Assembly (NCBI GenBank): GCA_016191015.1
Contig: JACPPM010000090.1
Span: 1 to 63,203, forward strand
Reading direction: 5' to 3'
DNA from: Acidobacteriota bacterium
GTDB lineage: Bacteria > Acidobacteriota > CAIWXX01
Length of the DNA stretch: 63,203 nt
The notes below the pieces were generated by a model, which was not told where the DNA came from, did not search any database, and saw only the letters and a program-made list of their open reading frames with translations. The position numbers and the translations under genes are program-made. This document shows, piece by piece, positions 35,234 through 44,821 of the stretch (within the stretch, counting starts at the first letter, position 1; every line of letters starts with the position of its first letter).

Positions 35234-35314
35234 CTGTCACATCCTTCGCCACAATAGATCGAACGAGCCTGCAACCGGTGGACCTCAGTTGTCAAATCGC
35301 CCTGGGTCGTCCGG

Positions 35315-36760
35315 CTACGCCGCAGCTGGTAGAACCAGCCGCACGAGCGTGAAGGCGAGGGTCGCCAGCGTGAGCCAGGCGAACCAGTCACCCAGCAGCA
35401 GATAGAGTGTGGTCTCGTGAACTGCCGGCACCTCCGCGACTAGAGTCGCGAACGGGGCAGAGTCGCTGGTGATTTCGGCGCGTATCCGTCCTCGGTTGTC
35501 GCTCACCGTGAGATAACCCTGCTTCGCGGCGCGGACGGTGCCGAAGCCACTTTCTACGCCGCGCATCACCGCCATGTGCCCGTGCACCCACCGGTCCAAG
35601 TCGAAATCCCAGGCCGGCACCAGCATCAGGCCCGCACCGGCCTCGCCGTATCGGCGCGAGAGCGCGGTGAAATCCATGTCCTTGCAGATGGCCACGCCCC
35701 AGGTCCCAGAGGGCTTGGACATGAGCGTCAGAGTTGCACCGGGTTTGAACTTTGACTCGAAGGGAGGCAGCATGTGGTGCTTGTCGTAGCTGAGCGGCGG
35801 GGAGCGCGGCGTATAGACGCGCGCCTCGTTGTACTTCACCGGCGGAGCGACATGGATCATCCCAACCACGATGTCAGCGTTGGTCCCGTCGGACAATGCC
35901 TGGAACAGGGCGTCGATATCCTTGGTGTCCGGGTCCACCGCCACGCCGAGCTTCTCCGGCAGCACGATCACCTGCGCCCCCTGAGCCGCGATGTCTTCCA
36001 CCTGTGCGGCGTAGTCACGGCACAGCCGCGCGGTCTCGGGACCCTCCTCCGCCACGCGCACATTTGCCGGCTGGTCGGAAGCGATGAGGCCCACCTTCAC
36101 GGTCGGCCCCGGCTGCTCCAGTCCAAGGCGCACGGCGCCGAATACCAGCACCAGCGCGATCGCGCACAGGCTCACGCCCGCGACGCGCAATGCCTGCTTG
36201 GGCATCGTGCGCCGGAGGTGAAGGCTGGTGGCGAGGACCGATGGGAACAGCATCACCAGGAAGCTCATGCCCCAGGGGCCGGTGAGTGAGGCGAGCTGCA
36301 GGAAGGGCAGGAAGTTCAGCTGTGAATAGGCGAGACTGCCCGCGGTGCCATGGGTCGAGGTGAGGTTGAGCAGGTATTCGAAGGATACCCACGTCGCAGG
36401 GAAGGCGAGCGTCGCGCTCCACCATGCGCCGCGTCGCAGCAGCGCGCGGCGAAGCAGCACCGCCAGGGTGAAAACTATCGTGAGGGTGGCGAAGATGCGC
36501 GCCAGGATGGAGGGCGGGATCCGCAGCACGCCGTAATAGTAGTGCCACATGTTGAGGCCCCCGAGCAGCCAGGCGGTAGACGCCGTGAGGGCCGCGGTCC
36601 ACCAGCTGACACGCGAGGCGAAAACGAGCACGGGGAGCGGCGCAAACCAGAGCAGTGGCCACCACGGGTTCAGGCCGGTGCCGAACCAGACGAGGAGAGC
36701 GGTACAGGCCACGGTGAGGAACACGGCACAGAGATGCCGGAAGTCAGCTGCCGACGCCAT
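35315..36760 (-). CDS. Apolipoprotein N-acyltransferase-like membrane protein
   Basis: 481 residues. About six membrane spans in the first ~240 residues (for example FLTVACTALLVWFGTGL, WWTAALTASTAWLLGGL, ARIFATLTIVFTLAVLL, ALRVAGVSLCAIALVLVFGA), then a nitrilase/CN-hydrolase domain with the triad Glu in VIVLPEKLG, Lys in YDKHHMLPPFESKF and Cys in WGVAICKDMDF, and a last span (WFAWLTLATLAFTLVRLVL). This is the Lnt layout: transfer of a third acyl chain to lipoproteins at the outer face of the inner membrane. The arm regions are divergent, so it may act on another acceptor. ATG 36760 follows AGGAG; a GTG/ATG further up at 36856 overlaps hairpins and is unlikely. Confidence 0.82.
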   Translation of the reverse strand: MASAADFRHLCAVFLTVACTALLVWFGTGLNPWWPLLWFAPLPVLVFASRVSWWTAALTASTAWLLGGLNMWHYYYGVLRIPPSILARIFATLTIVFTLAVLLRRALLRRGAWWSATLAFPATWVSFEYLLNLTSTHGTAGSLAYSQLNFLPFLQLASLTGPWGMSFLVMLFPSVLATSLHLRRTMPKQALRVAGVSLCAIALVLVFGAVRLGLEQPGPTVKVGLIASDQPANVRVAEEGPETARLCRDYAAQVEDIAAQGAQVIVLPEKLGVAVDPDTKDIDALFQALSDGTNADIVVGMIHVAPPVKYNEARVYTPRSPPLSYDKHHMLPPFESKFKPGATLTLMSKPSGTWGVAICKDMDFTALSRRYGEAGAGLMLVPAWDFDLDRWVHGHMAVMRGVESGFGTVRAAKQGYLTVSDNRGRIRAEITSDSAPFATLVAEVPAVHETTLYLLLGDWFAWLTLATLAFTLVRLVLPAAA

Positions 36761-36782
36761 GCCTGTATCTCCTGAAGAAGCG

Positions 36783-36851
36783 CCGCCCTCCCGTTCGGAC
36801 CTCAAGCGGAGCTTGATCGATAGTTCGGGAGGGCGCGGCTCCTGCCGCGCC
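36783..36851. repeat. Two overlapping hairpins, possible terminator region
   Basis: CGCCCTCCCG pairs with CGGGAGGGCG about 35 bases later, and right beside it GGCGCGGC-TCCT-GCCGCGCC (36832-36851) is a perfect 8-bp stem with a 4-base loop. They lie between the S15 hydrolase stop (36894) and the Lnt-like start. There is no T-tract, so termination is only a guess. Confidence 0.5.
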
Positions 36852-36893
36852 GTCACGCCAGGCTGGGCCTAGAATCACACGTGCCTCGCTGAC

Positions 36894-38912
36894 TCACGGC
36901 TGTTGCGCGGTTTGGGGCGTCACGACGAGCGGCAGCTCGACGAAGCTCGCCCGGCCGGGCTCGTGGTAAATCCGCTGAGTGGCCCGCTGATAGTCCTCAG
37001 GTTTGGCCCAGAAGATGCTCGGGACGAATCTCTGCGGGTTGCGGTCATAGAGCGGAAACCAGCTTGACTGCACCTGCACCATGATCCGGTGGCCCGGCAG
37101 GAAGACGTGGTTCGCCGCGGGCAAGGTGAAGGTGTACGACAGAGGCTCGTTGGGTGCGAGGGGCCCGGGCGTCTCCAGGCTCTCGCGGTAGCGCCCGCGA
37201 AAGATGTCGGCCGAGATCATCAGCTGATAGCCGCCCAGTTCCGGCTGACCCGCCACCTCGTCGGGATGCACATCGATCAGCTTGACCACCCAGTCTGAGT
37301 CCGTGCCGCTGGTGGATGCGACCAGATGAGCCACCGGCTGACCGCTGATCTTCACCGGCGCGGCCAGGAGGTCAGAAACGAATACGACCACATCCGGCCG
37401 GCCGGAGGCTTCACGCTGGTCACTCACGAGCCATCGCGTCCAGTTCGGAGCGTTGTCCGAGCCCATCACTCGAATCGGGCGCGCCACGAAGGGCACCGGC
37501 TTCGCCGGATCGGACACGAATTCCTCGAACGGCGACTCGCCTGGCCGTGGCGCGGTGAAGCTTAGCTTGAGAGCGGCGTTGAGATAAAGCGGCGTCGGCC
37601 GGACCGCGCTCCCGCTTGTGCCGTCGGGCGGCCACGCATCCAGCCGCCTCCATGTGTTGGTCCCGGTCTCGAATGCCGTAACAGGCAATACGTCGGCCCT
37701 GGGCGCGCCATCCTTGAGGTATTGATCCAGGAAGGGGCGGAGAATCTGCCGTCGGAAGTAGAGCGCCGTGTCGCTGTCGAATCTCAAGGCTCCCAGCGAG
37801 CTGCCGTCCCTGATCTCCTGACCGTGACGCCAGGGACCCATGACCAGAAACACCTTGTCATTGTGTACGTCCTTGGGCTCGATCGCCTTGTAGACGGCAA
37901 TGGCGCCGTAGATGTCCTCCTGGTCCCAGAGACTATGGACTATCATCACGGGCACGTTCAGCGGCTGCGACGCCAGGAGCTTGTCTACCGCCTGATCGCG
38001 CCAGAACGCGTCGTAGCTCGGATGCTCGAGGATCTTCCTCCAGAAGCCAACCTGCTCGAGACCTCGCCTGCGCCCGAGCTCTCCCGCGCTCCCCGCCTGC
38101 ATGAACATTTCGTATTCGTCGAAGTGACTCGTCCACCACTTGATCTTTGAATCGCGAGCTGCCTCCTGCTCGTAGATGTATGTCATGTTCTGCTCACGGA
38201 ACGCGCCATTGTGGAACCAATCGTCGCCCATCCACCCGTCGACCATGGGGTTCATGGGCACGGACACTTTGAGCGCCGGGTGTGGATTGACAAGCGCCAT
38301 CAACGGCAGGAAACCGTCGTATGAGATGCCAAGGATGCCAACCTTACCATTGCTCTCCGGGATGTTCTTCACCAGCCAGTCGATCGTGTCGTATGTGTCG
38401 GTGGAGTGATCGACCGGCGTCTGATTCAGCGGACCACGCAGCGGCCGGTTCATCAAATAGTCGCCCTCGGAGCCATGCTTTCCGCGCACATCTTGGACTA
38501 CGCGAATATACCCGCCCTCCACAATCACCTCGGTCGCGTTATCGTAGCCGCTCAGGATCGGCCCGAGGTGTGCACTTTCGTTGTGGGTAGTCAGAGCGGT
38601 GGCGTCGTAGGGGGTGCGTGTCAGGAGGATCGGGGCTCCCCTGGCGCCCTTCGGGACCAGGAGGACCGTGTGCAGCTTGACTCCGTCGCGCATGGGAATC
38701 ATGACGTCGCGCCGGACATAGTCATAGCTCTCGGTGACGGGCTCAAACGTGGCCGGCGTCTCGCTCGGCAGGTTTGGGTACGTGACGGGCCGATCGCCAT
38801 CCGCCGGCCGGCTCGCCTCTCCGGTCCCGGACTGCACCGGGCTGACGAACACGAGCGCTCCCATCACGGCGGAAATGAAGGTCAAATGGCGGAAACAGTA
38901 ATTCGGTCTCAT
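36894..38912 (-). CDS. CocE/NonD-type hydrolase (S15 family), exported
   Basis: 672 residues with a signal peptide (LTFISAVMGALVFVSPVQSG). Alpha/beta hydrolase core of the X-Pro dipeptidyl-peptidase / alpha-amino-acid ester hydrolase / cocaine esterase family: VMIPMRDGVKLHTVLLVP, APILLTRTPYDA, YIRVVQDVRGKHGSEG, nucleophile in VGILGISYDGFLPL, acid Asp in VHSLWDQED, His in GPWRHGQE; then the C-terminal jelly-roll (PVPFVARPIR, FVSDLLAAPVKISGQPV, LPGHRIMVQVQSSWFP). Acts on peptides or acyl esters in the periplasm. ATG 38912 is preceded by GGAGGG. Monocistronic. Confidence 0.92.
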   Translation of the reverse strand: MRPNYCFRHLTFISAVMGALVFVSPVQSGTGEASRPADGDRPVTYPNLPSETPATFEPVTESYDYVRRDVMIPMRDGVKLHTVLLVPKGARGAPILLTRTPYDATALTTHNESAHLGPILSGYDNATEVIVEGGYIRVVQDVRGKHGSEGDYLMNRPLRGPLNQTPVDHSTDTYDTIDWLVKNIPESNGKVGILGISYDGFLPLMALVNPHPALKVSVPMNPMVDGWMGDDWFHNGAFREQNMTYIYEQEAARDSKIKWWTSHFDEYEMFMQAGSAGELGRRRGLEQVGFWRKILEHPSYDAFWRDQAVDKLLASQPLNVPVMIVHSLWDQEDIYGAIAVYKAIEPKDVHNDKVFLVMGPWRHGQEIRDGSSLGALRFDSDTALYFRRQILRPFLDQYLKDGAPRADVLPVTAFETGTNTWRRLDAWPPDGTSGSAVRPTPLYLNAALKLSFTAPRPGESPFEEFVSDPAKPVPFVARPIRVMGSDNAPNWTRWLVSDQREASGRPDVVVFVSDLLAAPVKISGQPVAHLVASTSGTDSDWVVKLIDVHPDEVAGQPELGGYQLMISADIFRGRYRESLETPGPLAPNEPLSYTFTLPAANHVFLPGHRIMVQVQSSWFPLYDRNPQRFVPSIFWAKPEDYQRATQRIYHEPGRASFVELPLVVTPQTAQQP

Positions 38913-39082
38913 GTCAATCCCTCCAGCAGATTAGGGACTCGCACGGAAGTCGGAGAATCCTATCACACCGCCGGGCGACCGAGCGCTCCAGGACCCCCGC
39001 CTCAGCTAGTCCGCCAGAATCTCGTTTCGGATCCTCACGACGAGCCACGCTCGGATTTCATCCCTCACCGCTCGGAAATGAT

Positions 39083-39405
39083 TCAACGCATCTTCGCCTT
39101 CAGTTCCGTGCACCGCCGGATCCGGGCCCGTCGAGGGCGATCGCTGTCGCTGCGACCCCGGCACACGCTCCGCTCCGCGAGACACCCCAACCACCCTGCG
39201 ATTCGCCCGAACATCACGCCCGCGACAGTGGCCATCACGATGACCAGTGAAATGTAGGTGACGGTCTTCTTTGGCCCCAGGTAAGAGTTGATCACGAGCA
39301 TCGAGGGTAGCGATGGCGCCGGACCGGCCAGAAGCAAGGCGAGGGCAGGGCCCTCCAGGGCTGCGGCAAAGTCGAGGCGCCGACTCGGGCGAGGCCGTTC
39401 CGTGC
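39083..39405 (-). pseudogene. C-terminal remnant of a permease (ArsP/COG0701-like)
   Basis: Only the last part of a membrane protein remains: RLDFAAALEGPALALLLAGP, PSLPSMLVINSYLGPKKT, VTYISLVIVMATVAGVMFGR, the typical end of COG0701 permeases. The upstream part is missing: coding stops at the CGCAGATT-type repeat at 39408. The tail after the last span runs on to a stop at 39083 and looks non-native. Confidence 0.65.
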
Positions 39406-39407
39406 GA

Positions 39408-39450
39408 AACCGCAGATGGCGCAGATTGCCGCGCAGATTGCCGAAGCGGT
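39408..39450. repeat. CGCAGATT-type repeat at the broken permease end
   Basis: AACCGCAGATGGCGCAGATT followed by GCCGCGCAGATTGCCG, a single-arm relative of the repeat at 19483-19502. It lies between the truncated permease and the 3' end of the subtilase gene. Confidence 0.55.
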
Positions 39451-39464
39451 CGGCCGCGCTCCAT

Positions 39465-40430
39465 CTATCTCAGCGCCTTCACACGACTCACCGCGGCGCC
39501 GGCGTCCAATGTGCGTGGCGCCGTCTCGCCCTCGAACTCGAGGGGGCGGGCGGTTTCGCGGAGGATGGCTTTGCACTGCGCGGGTGTCAGGTCCGGTTTG
39601 AGACCTTTCATGAGCGCGACCACGCCACCGACGACCGGGGAGGTGGACGAGACAGATAGGAAAGGCTGGTACCATGTCTTCTCCCCGGCAACCGCCTTGC
39701 GGTACTCGTCGATGAACACGACGGAATAGTCGTAGTGCAGGACATTGACGTCCGGCTCGCGCCCATCGTCAGTGCCGCTCCACAAACCCGATGGCAGGAT
39801 GTTCCCGGGCTCGCTGCAGTGGATGAAAGTCGTCACGATCCCTGCCTTGTGGGCGCGGTCAAGGGCTCTATCCAGTACCGTCCTCGGTTCCCCTTTGACA
39901 GCCTCTTGCGAATAGGTGAGTACGTCGATGCGTCGCTCGACCGCCCAGTCGATGGCCCTTGACATCGCATCCATCGTCGCAGCCGGATCGTCGAAGACGA
40001 TGATGTTGAGTGCGTAGATCTCGGCTTCAGGGGCTATCTCGCGTAGCACCGCGGCCATCCAATAGCCATGCCATTCGTGCTCCGACAAGGATGCCTCGTC
40101 GCCTTTGACGAAATTCCTCCCCTCAGCATAGAGCTTCGGGTGGAGCGTCGTCCCGAAACTATGGTCCAGGATCCCCACCTTGATACCTCGGCCTGTCGAG
40201 AGTCCCTGCGCCGCCCTGAGGTTGTGAATCGTGAAATAGGTCTCCCGTTTGTTAGCGCCCGGAAATACGAGGACTGACTTGGGATCCTCGGCATGCAACA
40301 CCGCAACCAACGTAGGCCACACAGCGAAAAGCAAGAACCAACGGACCAATGTCATCCTCGGTCGCCGAGCCCGCCCTCGAAATTTTCCTGTGTTCGCGCG
40401 GCCGCGATCCAGCGAGTGCGCGTCGATCAT
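39465..40430 (-). CDS. Secreted subtilisin-like serine protease (S8)
   Basis: 321 residues. Catalytic Asp in GIKVGILDHSFGTTLHP, His in EHEWHGYWMAAVLREIAP and Ser in LSVSSTSPVVGGVVALMKG; the usual GTSMA motif is reduced to SSTSP, so activity needs testing. A hydrophobic export segment (VRWFLLFAVWPTLVAVLHA) lies at residues ~29-47. ATG 40430 has AGGAG eight bases upstream; ATG 40355 gives a more usual signal peptide but has only a weak site. No prodomain is evident. It is the last gene of the operon after the AAA ATPase/kinase pair (33 bases behind the kinase stop), which suggests it is an effector or processing enzyme of that system. Confidence 0.8.
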   Translation of the reverse strand: MIDAHSLDRGRANTGKFRGRARRPRMTLVRWFLLFAVWPTLVAVLHAEDPKSVLVFPGANKRETYFTIHNLRAAQGLSTGRGIKVGILDHSFGTTLHPKLYAEGRNFVKGDEASLSEHEWHGYWMAAVLREIAPEAEIYALNIIVFDDPAATMDAMSRAIDWAVERRIDVLTYSQEAVKGEPRTVLDRALDRAHKAGIVTTFIHCSEPGNILPSGLWSGTDDGREPDVNVLHYDYSVVFIDEYRKAVAGEKTWYQPFLSVSSTSPVVGGVVALMKGLKPDLTPAQCKAILRETARPLEFEGETAPRTLDAGAAVSRVKALR

Positions 40431-40463
40431 CTCGGTTCTCCTGTGGTCATCGCCTGCGCGCGC

Positions 40464-42392
40464 TCATTCCGTCGCTCCGATCGCCCCCAGATCTTCAAGC
40501 AGCGCGTCGGCGTCGGGATAGCGCCGGGCCGGGTCCTTTTCCAGCAGCCGCAGAATCGTCCGCGTGAGCGGCTCGGGGAGGGCGGGGCGGAGGGATCTTG
40601 GATCGGGCGGGGGTGAGCTCTGGTGCATGCGGAGCTGCTCGGGAGCCGACTCGGATGCGAAGGGCAATGCGCCTGTGGCCATCTCGAAAAGCACGACGCC
40701 GAGCGAATACAGATCGGAGCGGTGGTCGAGGGGCTTGAGGGCGCCCTGTTCGGGGGAGGCGTAGTGGGGGGTGCCGATGAACATGCATTGTTGCGTGAGA
40801 CCGGGCGCGCCCACCAGGCGGGCCAGCCCGAAGTCAGTCAAGAAGGGCGCGCCCTCCTCGTCGAAAATAATGTTGCTCGGTTTGACGTCTCGGTGCAGCA
40901 ATCGCTGGCGGTGAGCCGCCTGCAGCGCGCCGGTCACTTTGCTCGCGATTGTCACGATCTGCGCAATCGGCAGCGCTCCTCGCTCGCGCAGAATCGCGGC
41001 GAGCGTCGGTCCGCCGAGCCACTTCATCGTCAGATAAAACGTCCCCTGGCACTCGCCGAAATGGTAGTTCCTGACAATGTTCGGGTGCGCCAGGTCGCGT
41101 GTCAGGACTATCTCCTGCCGGAATCGGTTGACCGCATCGGCATCGAGTGCCATTCCTTGTTTGAGGATCTTTACGGCGATCGTCTCCCGAAGCAGCTCGT
41201 CCACGGCTTTGAACACCCTGCCGAACGTCCCGTCGCCCGCCTGGTGGAGAAGCCTGTATCGGCGGTCCAGAAGGGAGCCGGCCGCTACCGATCCACCGTG
41301 CACCAGGTTCATGTCATGCGTCGAGCGGGGACCTCTTTGCACCGGCATCTGCGCGGGGCGTCGTGTGGAGAGCCAGTGGCGAAAAAAGTGATTGGCGATC
41401 TCGAATGAGCCGGTCGGATTCCGGTGGATGTATCCGAGCTGTTCGAGCCGGTAGAGGCCGCTCCGCACCTCCTCATCTCCCTCCATCAGCCTCTCCCGAA
41501 TGGCGCCGCTGTCGGCCGCTCCGGATGCAGAGAGGATCTCAAGCGCGTCTTGCTCGACCCCCGTCAGCATGCCGAAGTCAATTCCGAAGAAGTGACGAAC
41601 CATCTCGTCGCTCGCCACCGCCTCGATCGCTTGATCAACCGACCCGAGCTCGAAGTACCGCTTGCAGACCAGTTGCATCAGGTACGGATGGTGGCCGCAT
41701 TCCGCGCGAATCCGTGTCACCGTGGCCGGGTCGATCTTCGGACGGGACTCGGGCGGGAGGTTCCGCTGCGCGATCAAGTCTTCGGCCTCGTTTTCCGCCA
41801 GTCGGCTGAGATAGACCGGCGGGACGAAGCCGTGCAGGAACGGTGACGTGTCGGTCGCTTGGTCCGCGAGCTCCCACAGGCGGATCGTCGAGGTCAGAAC
41901 CACGCGGACTCCCTCCTGCGAATGAAATGCGCGGCGCAGCCTGAGAAGCACCCGAGGGTCTTTGCGGGCGAGCGTGATCAGCTCCTCGGCCTCGTCGCAG
42001 AGCAGCAGGAGCTGCACCCCGCGGCTCTCCAATTCGCGCCGCAAGCCGGCCAGACCTTCCGCCGCGTCGTCCGAATGAAAAGACCGGGAGCTCAAGCCGA
42101 GCGCCGCGAGCCGTTTGTCCGCATCCAAAAGCGCGTCGTTGAACGAAGCCGCAAGCTCCTTCTCTTCGACCGACCCCTGCAGGTCCCAGAAGATCGGCAG
42201 ATAGCGGGACGGTTTTGATTGTTGCGCAAGAAGCTCGATCTGCTTCAGAAAGGAGGTCTTCCCGATTCTCCGCGTTCCCAGCAACCAGATCGAATTGCGC
42301 GGGCCATTCAGAACTTCTTCGATCGTCCCGGCGTGTCCATAGAACTTCTCGCCGCGCACCCATTGCCCCACGACGTACTGGAAGCCGCTCAT
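40464..42392 (-). CDS. AAA/STAND-like ATPase fused to a C-terminal Ser/Thr protein kinase
   Basis: 642 residues. N-terminal ATPase: Walker A GTRRIGKTS (39-47), FWDLQGSVEEKEL, Walker B LLLLCDEAEELI, ASGAADSGAI and LYRLEQLGYIHRNP (winged helix) to about residue 340. Then a complete Hanks kinase: GDGTFGRVFKAVD, IAVKIL (Lys), LLHRDVKPSNI, FLTDFGLARLVG, IGTPHYASPEQ, DLYSLGVVLFEMATGALPF. Soluble, no membrane span. The order ATPase-then-kinase is the reverse of many kinase-STAND fusions. Its ATPase is a paralogue of that in the upstream gene (both have GxRRIGKT and DLQG), and the genes overlap by ATGA, so the two ATPases probably form one complex that turns on the kinase. Confidence 0.88.
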   Translation of the reverse strand: MSGFQYVVGQWVRGEKFYGHAGTIEEVLNGPRNSIWLLGTRRIGKTSFLKQIELLAQQSKPSRYLPIFWDLQGSVEEKELAASFNDALLDADKRLAALGLSSRSFHSDDAAEGLAGLRRELESRGVQLLLLCDEAEELITLARKDPRVLLRLRRAFHSQEGVRVVLTSTIRLWELADQATDTSPFLHGFVPPVYLSRLAENEAEDLIAQRNLPPESRPKIDPATVTRIRAECGHHPYLMQLVCKRYFELGSVDQAIEAVASDEMVRHFFGIDFGMLTGVEQDALEILSASGAADSGAIRERLMEGDEEVRSGLYRLEQLGYIHRNPTGSFEIANHFFRHWLSTRRPAQMPVQRGPRSTHDMNLVHGGSVAAGSLLDRRYRLLHQAGDGTFGRVFKAVDELLRETIAVKILKQGMALDADAVNRFRQEIVLTRDLAHPNIVRNYHFGECQGTFYLTMKWLGGPTLAAILRERGALPIAQIVTIASKVTGALQAAHRQRLLHRDVKPSNIIFDEEGAPFLTDFGLARLVGAPGLTQQCMFIGTPHYASPEQGALKPLDHRSDLYSLGVVLFEMATGALPFASESAPEQLRMHQSSPPPDPRSLRPALPEPLTRTILRLLEKDPARRYPDADALLEDLGAIGATE

Positions 42393-44821
42393 GCCTCAGG
42401 CCCTTCCACCACCTCGCGGACGGCATCGAGATCGGCAAGCGTCAGACGACTGCGGCCGAGGCGGTGAGCCCGGTCGACCAGGGCCGTGCAGAGCTTCTGG
42501 ATCAGATACGGCCTGCCGGCCGCCAGCGCGATGACGCGCTGCGTCAGGCCTTTCTCGAACCGGAAAACATCGCGGATCGGCCGCTCGATGAGCTCGGCCG
42601 CCTGCCGCTCATCGAACGGCTTCACCTCGAGCTCCTCGAAAAAGTTGTACCACGGGCTGCCTTCGCTCTCCCAGTGCTTCCGGATCGAGACGCCCGCCAC
42701 CACCGCCACCATATCCTCGGCGAAGCTTTTCATGAACAGGCTCCGGAGCCGCTGGTTCACGCGCGGATCGTAAGAGTTGAGCTCATCGACCTCGTCGATG
42801 AGCAGGACCAGCTTGACGCGTTTGGGCGTCGAGGCCTGCAACTTCTCCAGAACCTGGCGCAGGTCGCCGACGAGATCGTAGTAACCGTACGAAACACCTT
42901 CGGCGAACCGTTCTGCGGAGGGGCGCCCGCCGAGATGCCCGCCCAACTCCTCCAGAACGTCGCGAGCAATCGTAGAAAAAAACCTGTCTTCCGGTGTTCC
43001 TTGCAGATCGATGTAGACGGGGAAGAACTTGTAGGCGGGATCGGCGAGCCCTTGGAGACGTTTCTTGAGATGGTGGAGCAGGGTCGTCTTGCCGATCCGA
43101 CGCTCACCATGAAGCAGAATGCTGTTGCCGTGAATCGTCTGCAAAACCCGCGCGATCAGGTCTTCGCGCCCGAGGAAGATGTTGTCGTCGAGCACGGGCG
43201 CTCCGGCGATGTACGGATTGAAGCGTCTGGTCAGCGCATGGCGCCGCCGGCGACCTCGACGCCACTCCCGCACGACGACTCCGGCAGCGAGGGCCATCGC
43301 GAGCCACACAACCGCCCAGGGCGATCGGAACCACGGACGGACGTAGTGGACCCTGTAAATGTACGTCTGCTCCTGTCCCGCTTGGTCGCGCGCGACAACG
43401 CTGAGCGCCGACACCCCGGGGCGCAGAAGGAACTCCTGCTTCACCGCGTTGACATAGATGTCCTCGACCTTGCCCTCCTTCAGCACGGTTTCTCGCACGA
43501 CGCTTCCGCTGCCATCCCGAAACTGGACCGTCACCGGGGACTGCGACACGATTGTGCCGGCGAGCAGATAGCGAGCCTGCTCGACTCGCTGTTCCGGCAA
43601 ACCGTCGGCTGACGTGCCGGTGTAATCTTCAATGAACCTCATCGCAGGTGGGATCTTGATCCGAGCGACGGCGCCGCCGGATCGCGGTGCGAGTACATCG
43701 AACGTGATTCGCTTGTACACCTCCACCAAGGCTTCAGCCGCAGCTCCATCATGTGGATCCAGTGCCAGCGCCTGCGTCAGACGGCCGAGGGCATCGTCGA
43801 GGTGGCCAGCCTGGATGGCCTGTCGCGCCTCGTTGACCAAGCCCGCAACGCGACTGCCCAGCTCATCCATCGCCGACTGAGCCTGCTTCGCGGCGAAGAG
43901 GCGTTCCCTCATCCGCAGCCCCTGTTCGTTGCTCGGGCTGAGGGCGAGCGCGCTTTCCAGCCTGTTCAGCGTGTCATCGATCTGACCCGACTGCTCCAGG
44001 CGTGCCGCTTCCGCCAGGATTGTAGCCAAATCTGTCGATTCCGGCCCGGCTGCACTCACCTGTTCCTTCAACTTCTGCCGGGCCTCGGCCAAGAGGGCGC
44101 CCACTTCGGCGTCCGGGCGCAGATCGTTCGCCTTACCGAACGCTGCGGCCGCTGCATCGTAGCGTCCGGCCGCGAGGTACTCGCGGCCCTCGGCCACGAA
44201 TCCCGCGGCACGGGATTCGATGCTTCTGGCTTCCTCCCTAGCCGAGTACTCTTTCCTCAAGCGCTCCTGCAACTCGAAGGCCTCAACGTTTTTCGGATCG
44301 ATCGCCACAGCTTTTCCCGCTTCTCCGAGTGCTTCATCCAAGTTCCCGCCGGCCTGAAGGCTTCGGGAGCTAGCGAGCAGAGCCTGGAGGCGGCTCTGTG
44401 TGTCGGAACTGGCCTGCTGCAGCCTGAGCTCCTCGGCGCGCGTGCTGCTCTCCTTCAGACGGCGCACATCTTCGGCGGATCCGGCGATGGCCCCGAGCTG
44501 CTCTTCAGTCCGGAATGCTTGGAGAGCCTGAGCGTACCCGCCGAGGCCCAGGTATGCCTGGCCTAGCTTGAAGTACGGGAAGTACGCGACATGACGCGTG
44601 CCGTACGTGCGCACCCGAACGTTCGGGGTCCCCTCCAGCTCTATGGCCTTCGTGAGCTCACGCACCGCCTCTTCCCACCGTTGCGCGTCGAGCGCCTTCT
44701 CGCCCAGCTCATAGTGGACATACCACGGTTGATCGGCCAGCAGCGGTGAGGATCGAGCTGCGAGGAGAAGGCAGAGCGCGAGGGCCGGGATCCGAGCGAC
44801 CCAGCTTGGAGTCACCTGCAA
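42389..44821 (-). CDS. Membrane-spanning TPR sensor with cytoplasmic AAA ATPase
   Basis: 810 residues. Signal peptide or anchor (LALCLLLAARSSPLLA), then a periplasmic stretch of TPR-type repeats (WEEAVRELTKAIEL, YFPYFKLGQAYLGLGGYAQA, NLDEALGEAGKAVAIDP, RYDAAAAAFGKANDLRP, HLDDALGRLTQALALDP), a beta-rich section (VTVQFRDGSGSVVRETVLKE), one membrane span (WAVVWLAMALAAGVVV, about 500-516), a basic stop-transfer (RRGRRRRHALTRR) and an AAA domain: Walker A GERRIGKTT (~571), YIDLQGTPEDRFF, Walker B LVLLIDEVDELN. It links an outside repeat domain to an inside ATPase. First gene of the operon; its stop overlaps the kinase start. Confidence 0.85.
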   Translation of the reverse strand: MQVTPSWVARIPALALCLLLAARSSPLLADQPWYVHYELGEKALDAQRWEEAVRELTKAIELEGTPNVRVRTYGTRHVAYFPYFKLGQAYLGLGGYAQALQAFRTEEQLGAIAGSAEDVRRLKESSTRAEELRLQQASSDTQSRLQALLASSRSLQAGGNLDEALGEAGKAVAIDPKNVEAFELQERLRKEYSAREEARSIESRAAGFVAEGREYLAAGRYDAAAAAFGKANDLRPDAEVGALLAEARQKLKEQVSAAGPESTDLATILAEAARLEQSGQIDDTLNRLESALALSPSNEQGLRMRERLFAAKQAQSAMDELGSRVAGLVNEARQAIQAGHLDDALGRLTQALALDPHDGAAAEALVEVYKRITFDVLAPRSGGAVARIKIPPAMRFIEDYTGTSADGLPEQRVEQARYLLAGTIVSQSPVTVQFRDGSGSVVRETVLKEGKVEDIYVNAVKQEFLLRPGVSALSVVARDQAGQEQTYIYRVHYVRPWFRSPWAVVWLAMALAAGVVVREWRRGRRRRHALTRRFNPYIAGAPVLDDNIFLGREDLIARVLQTIHGNSILLHGERRIGKTTLLHHLKKRLQGLADPAYKFFPVYIDLQGTPEDRFFSTIARDVLEELGGHLGGRPSAERFAEGVSYGYYDLVGDLRQVLEKLQASTPKRVKLVLLIDEVDELNSYDPRVNQRLRSLFMKSFAEDMVAVVAGVSIRKHWESEGSPWYNFFEELEVKPFDERQAAELIERPIRDVFRFEKGLTQRVIALAAGRPYLIQKLCTALVDRAHRLGRSRLTLADLDAVREVVEGPEA

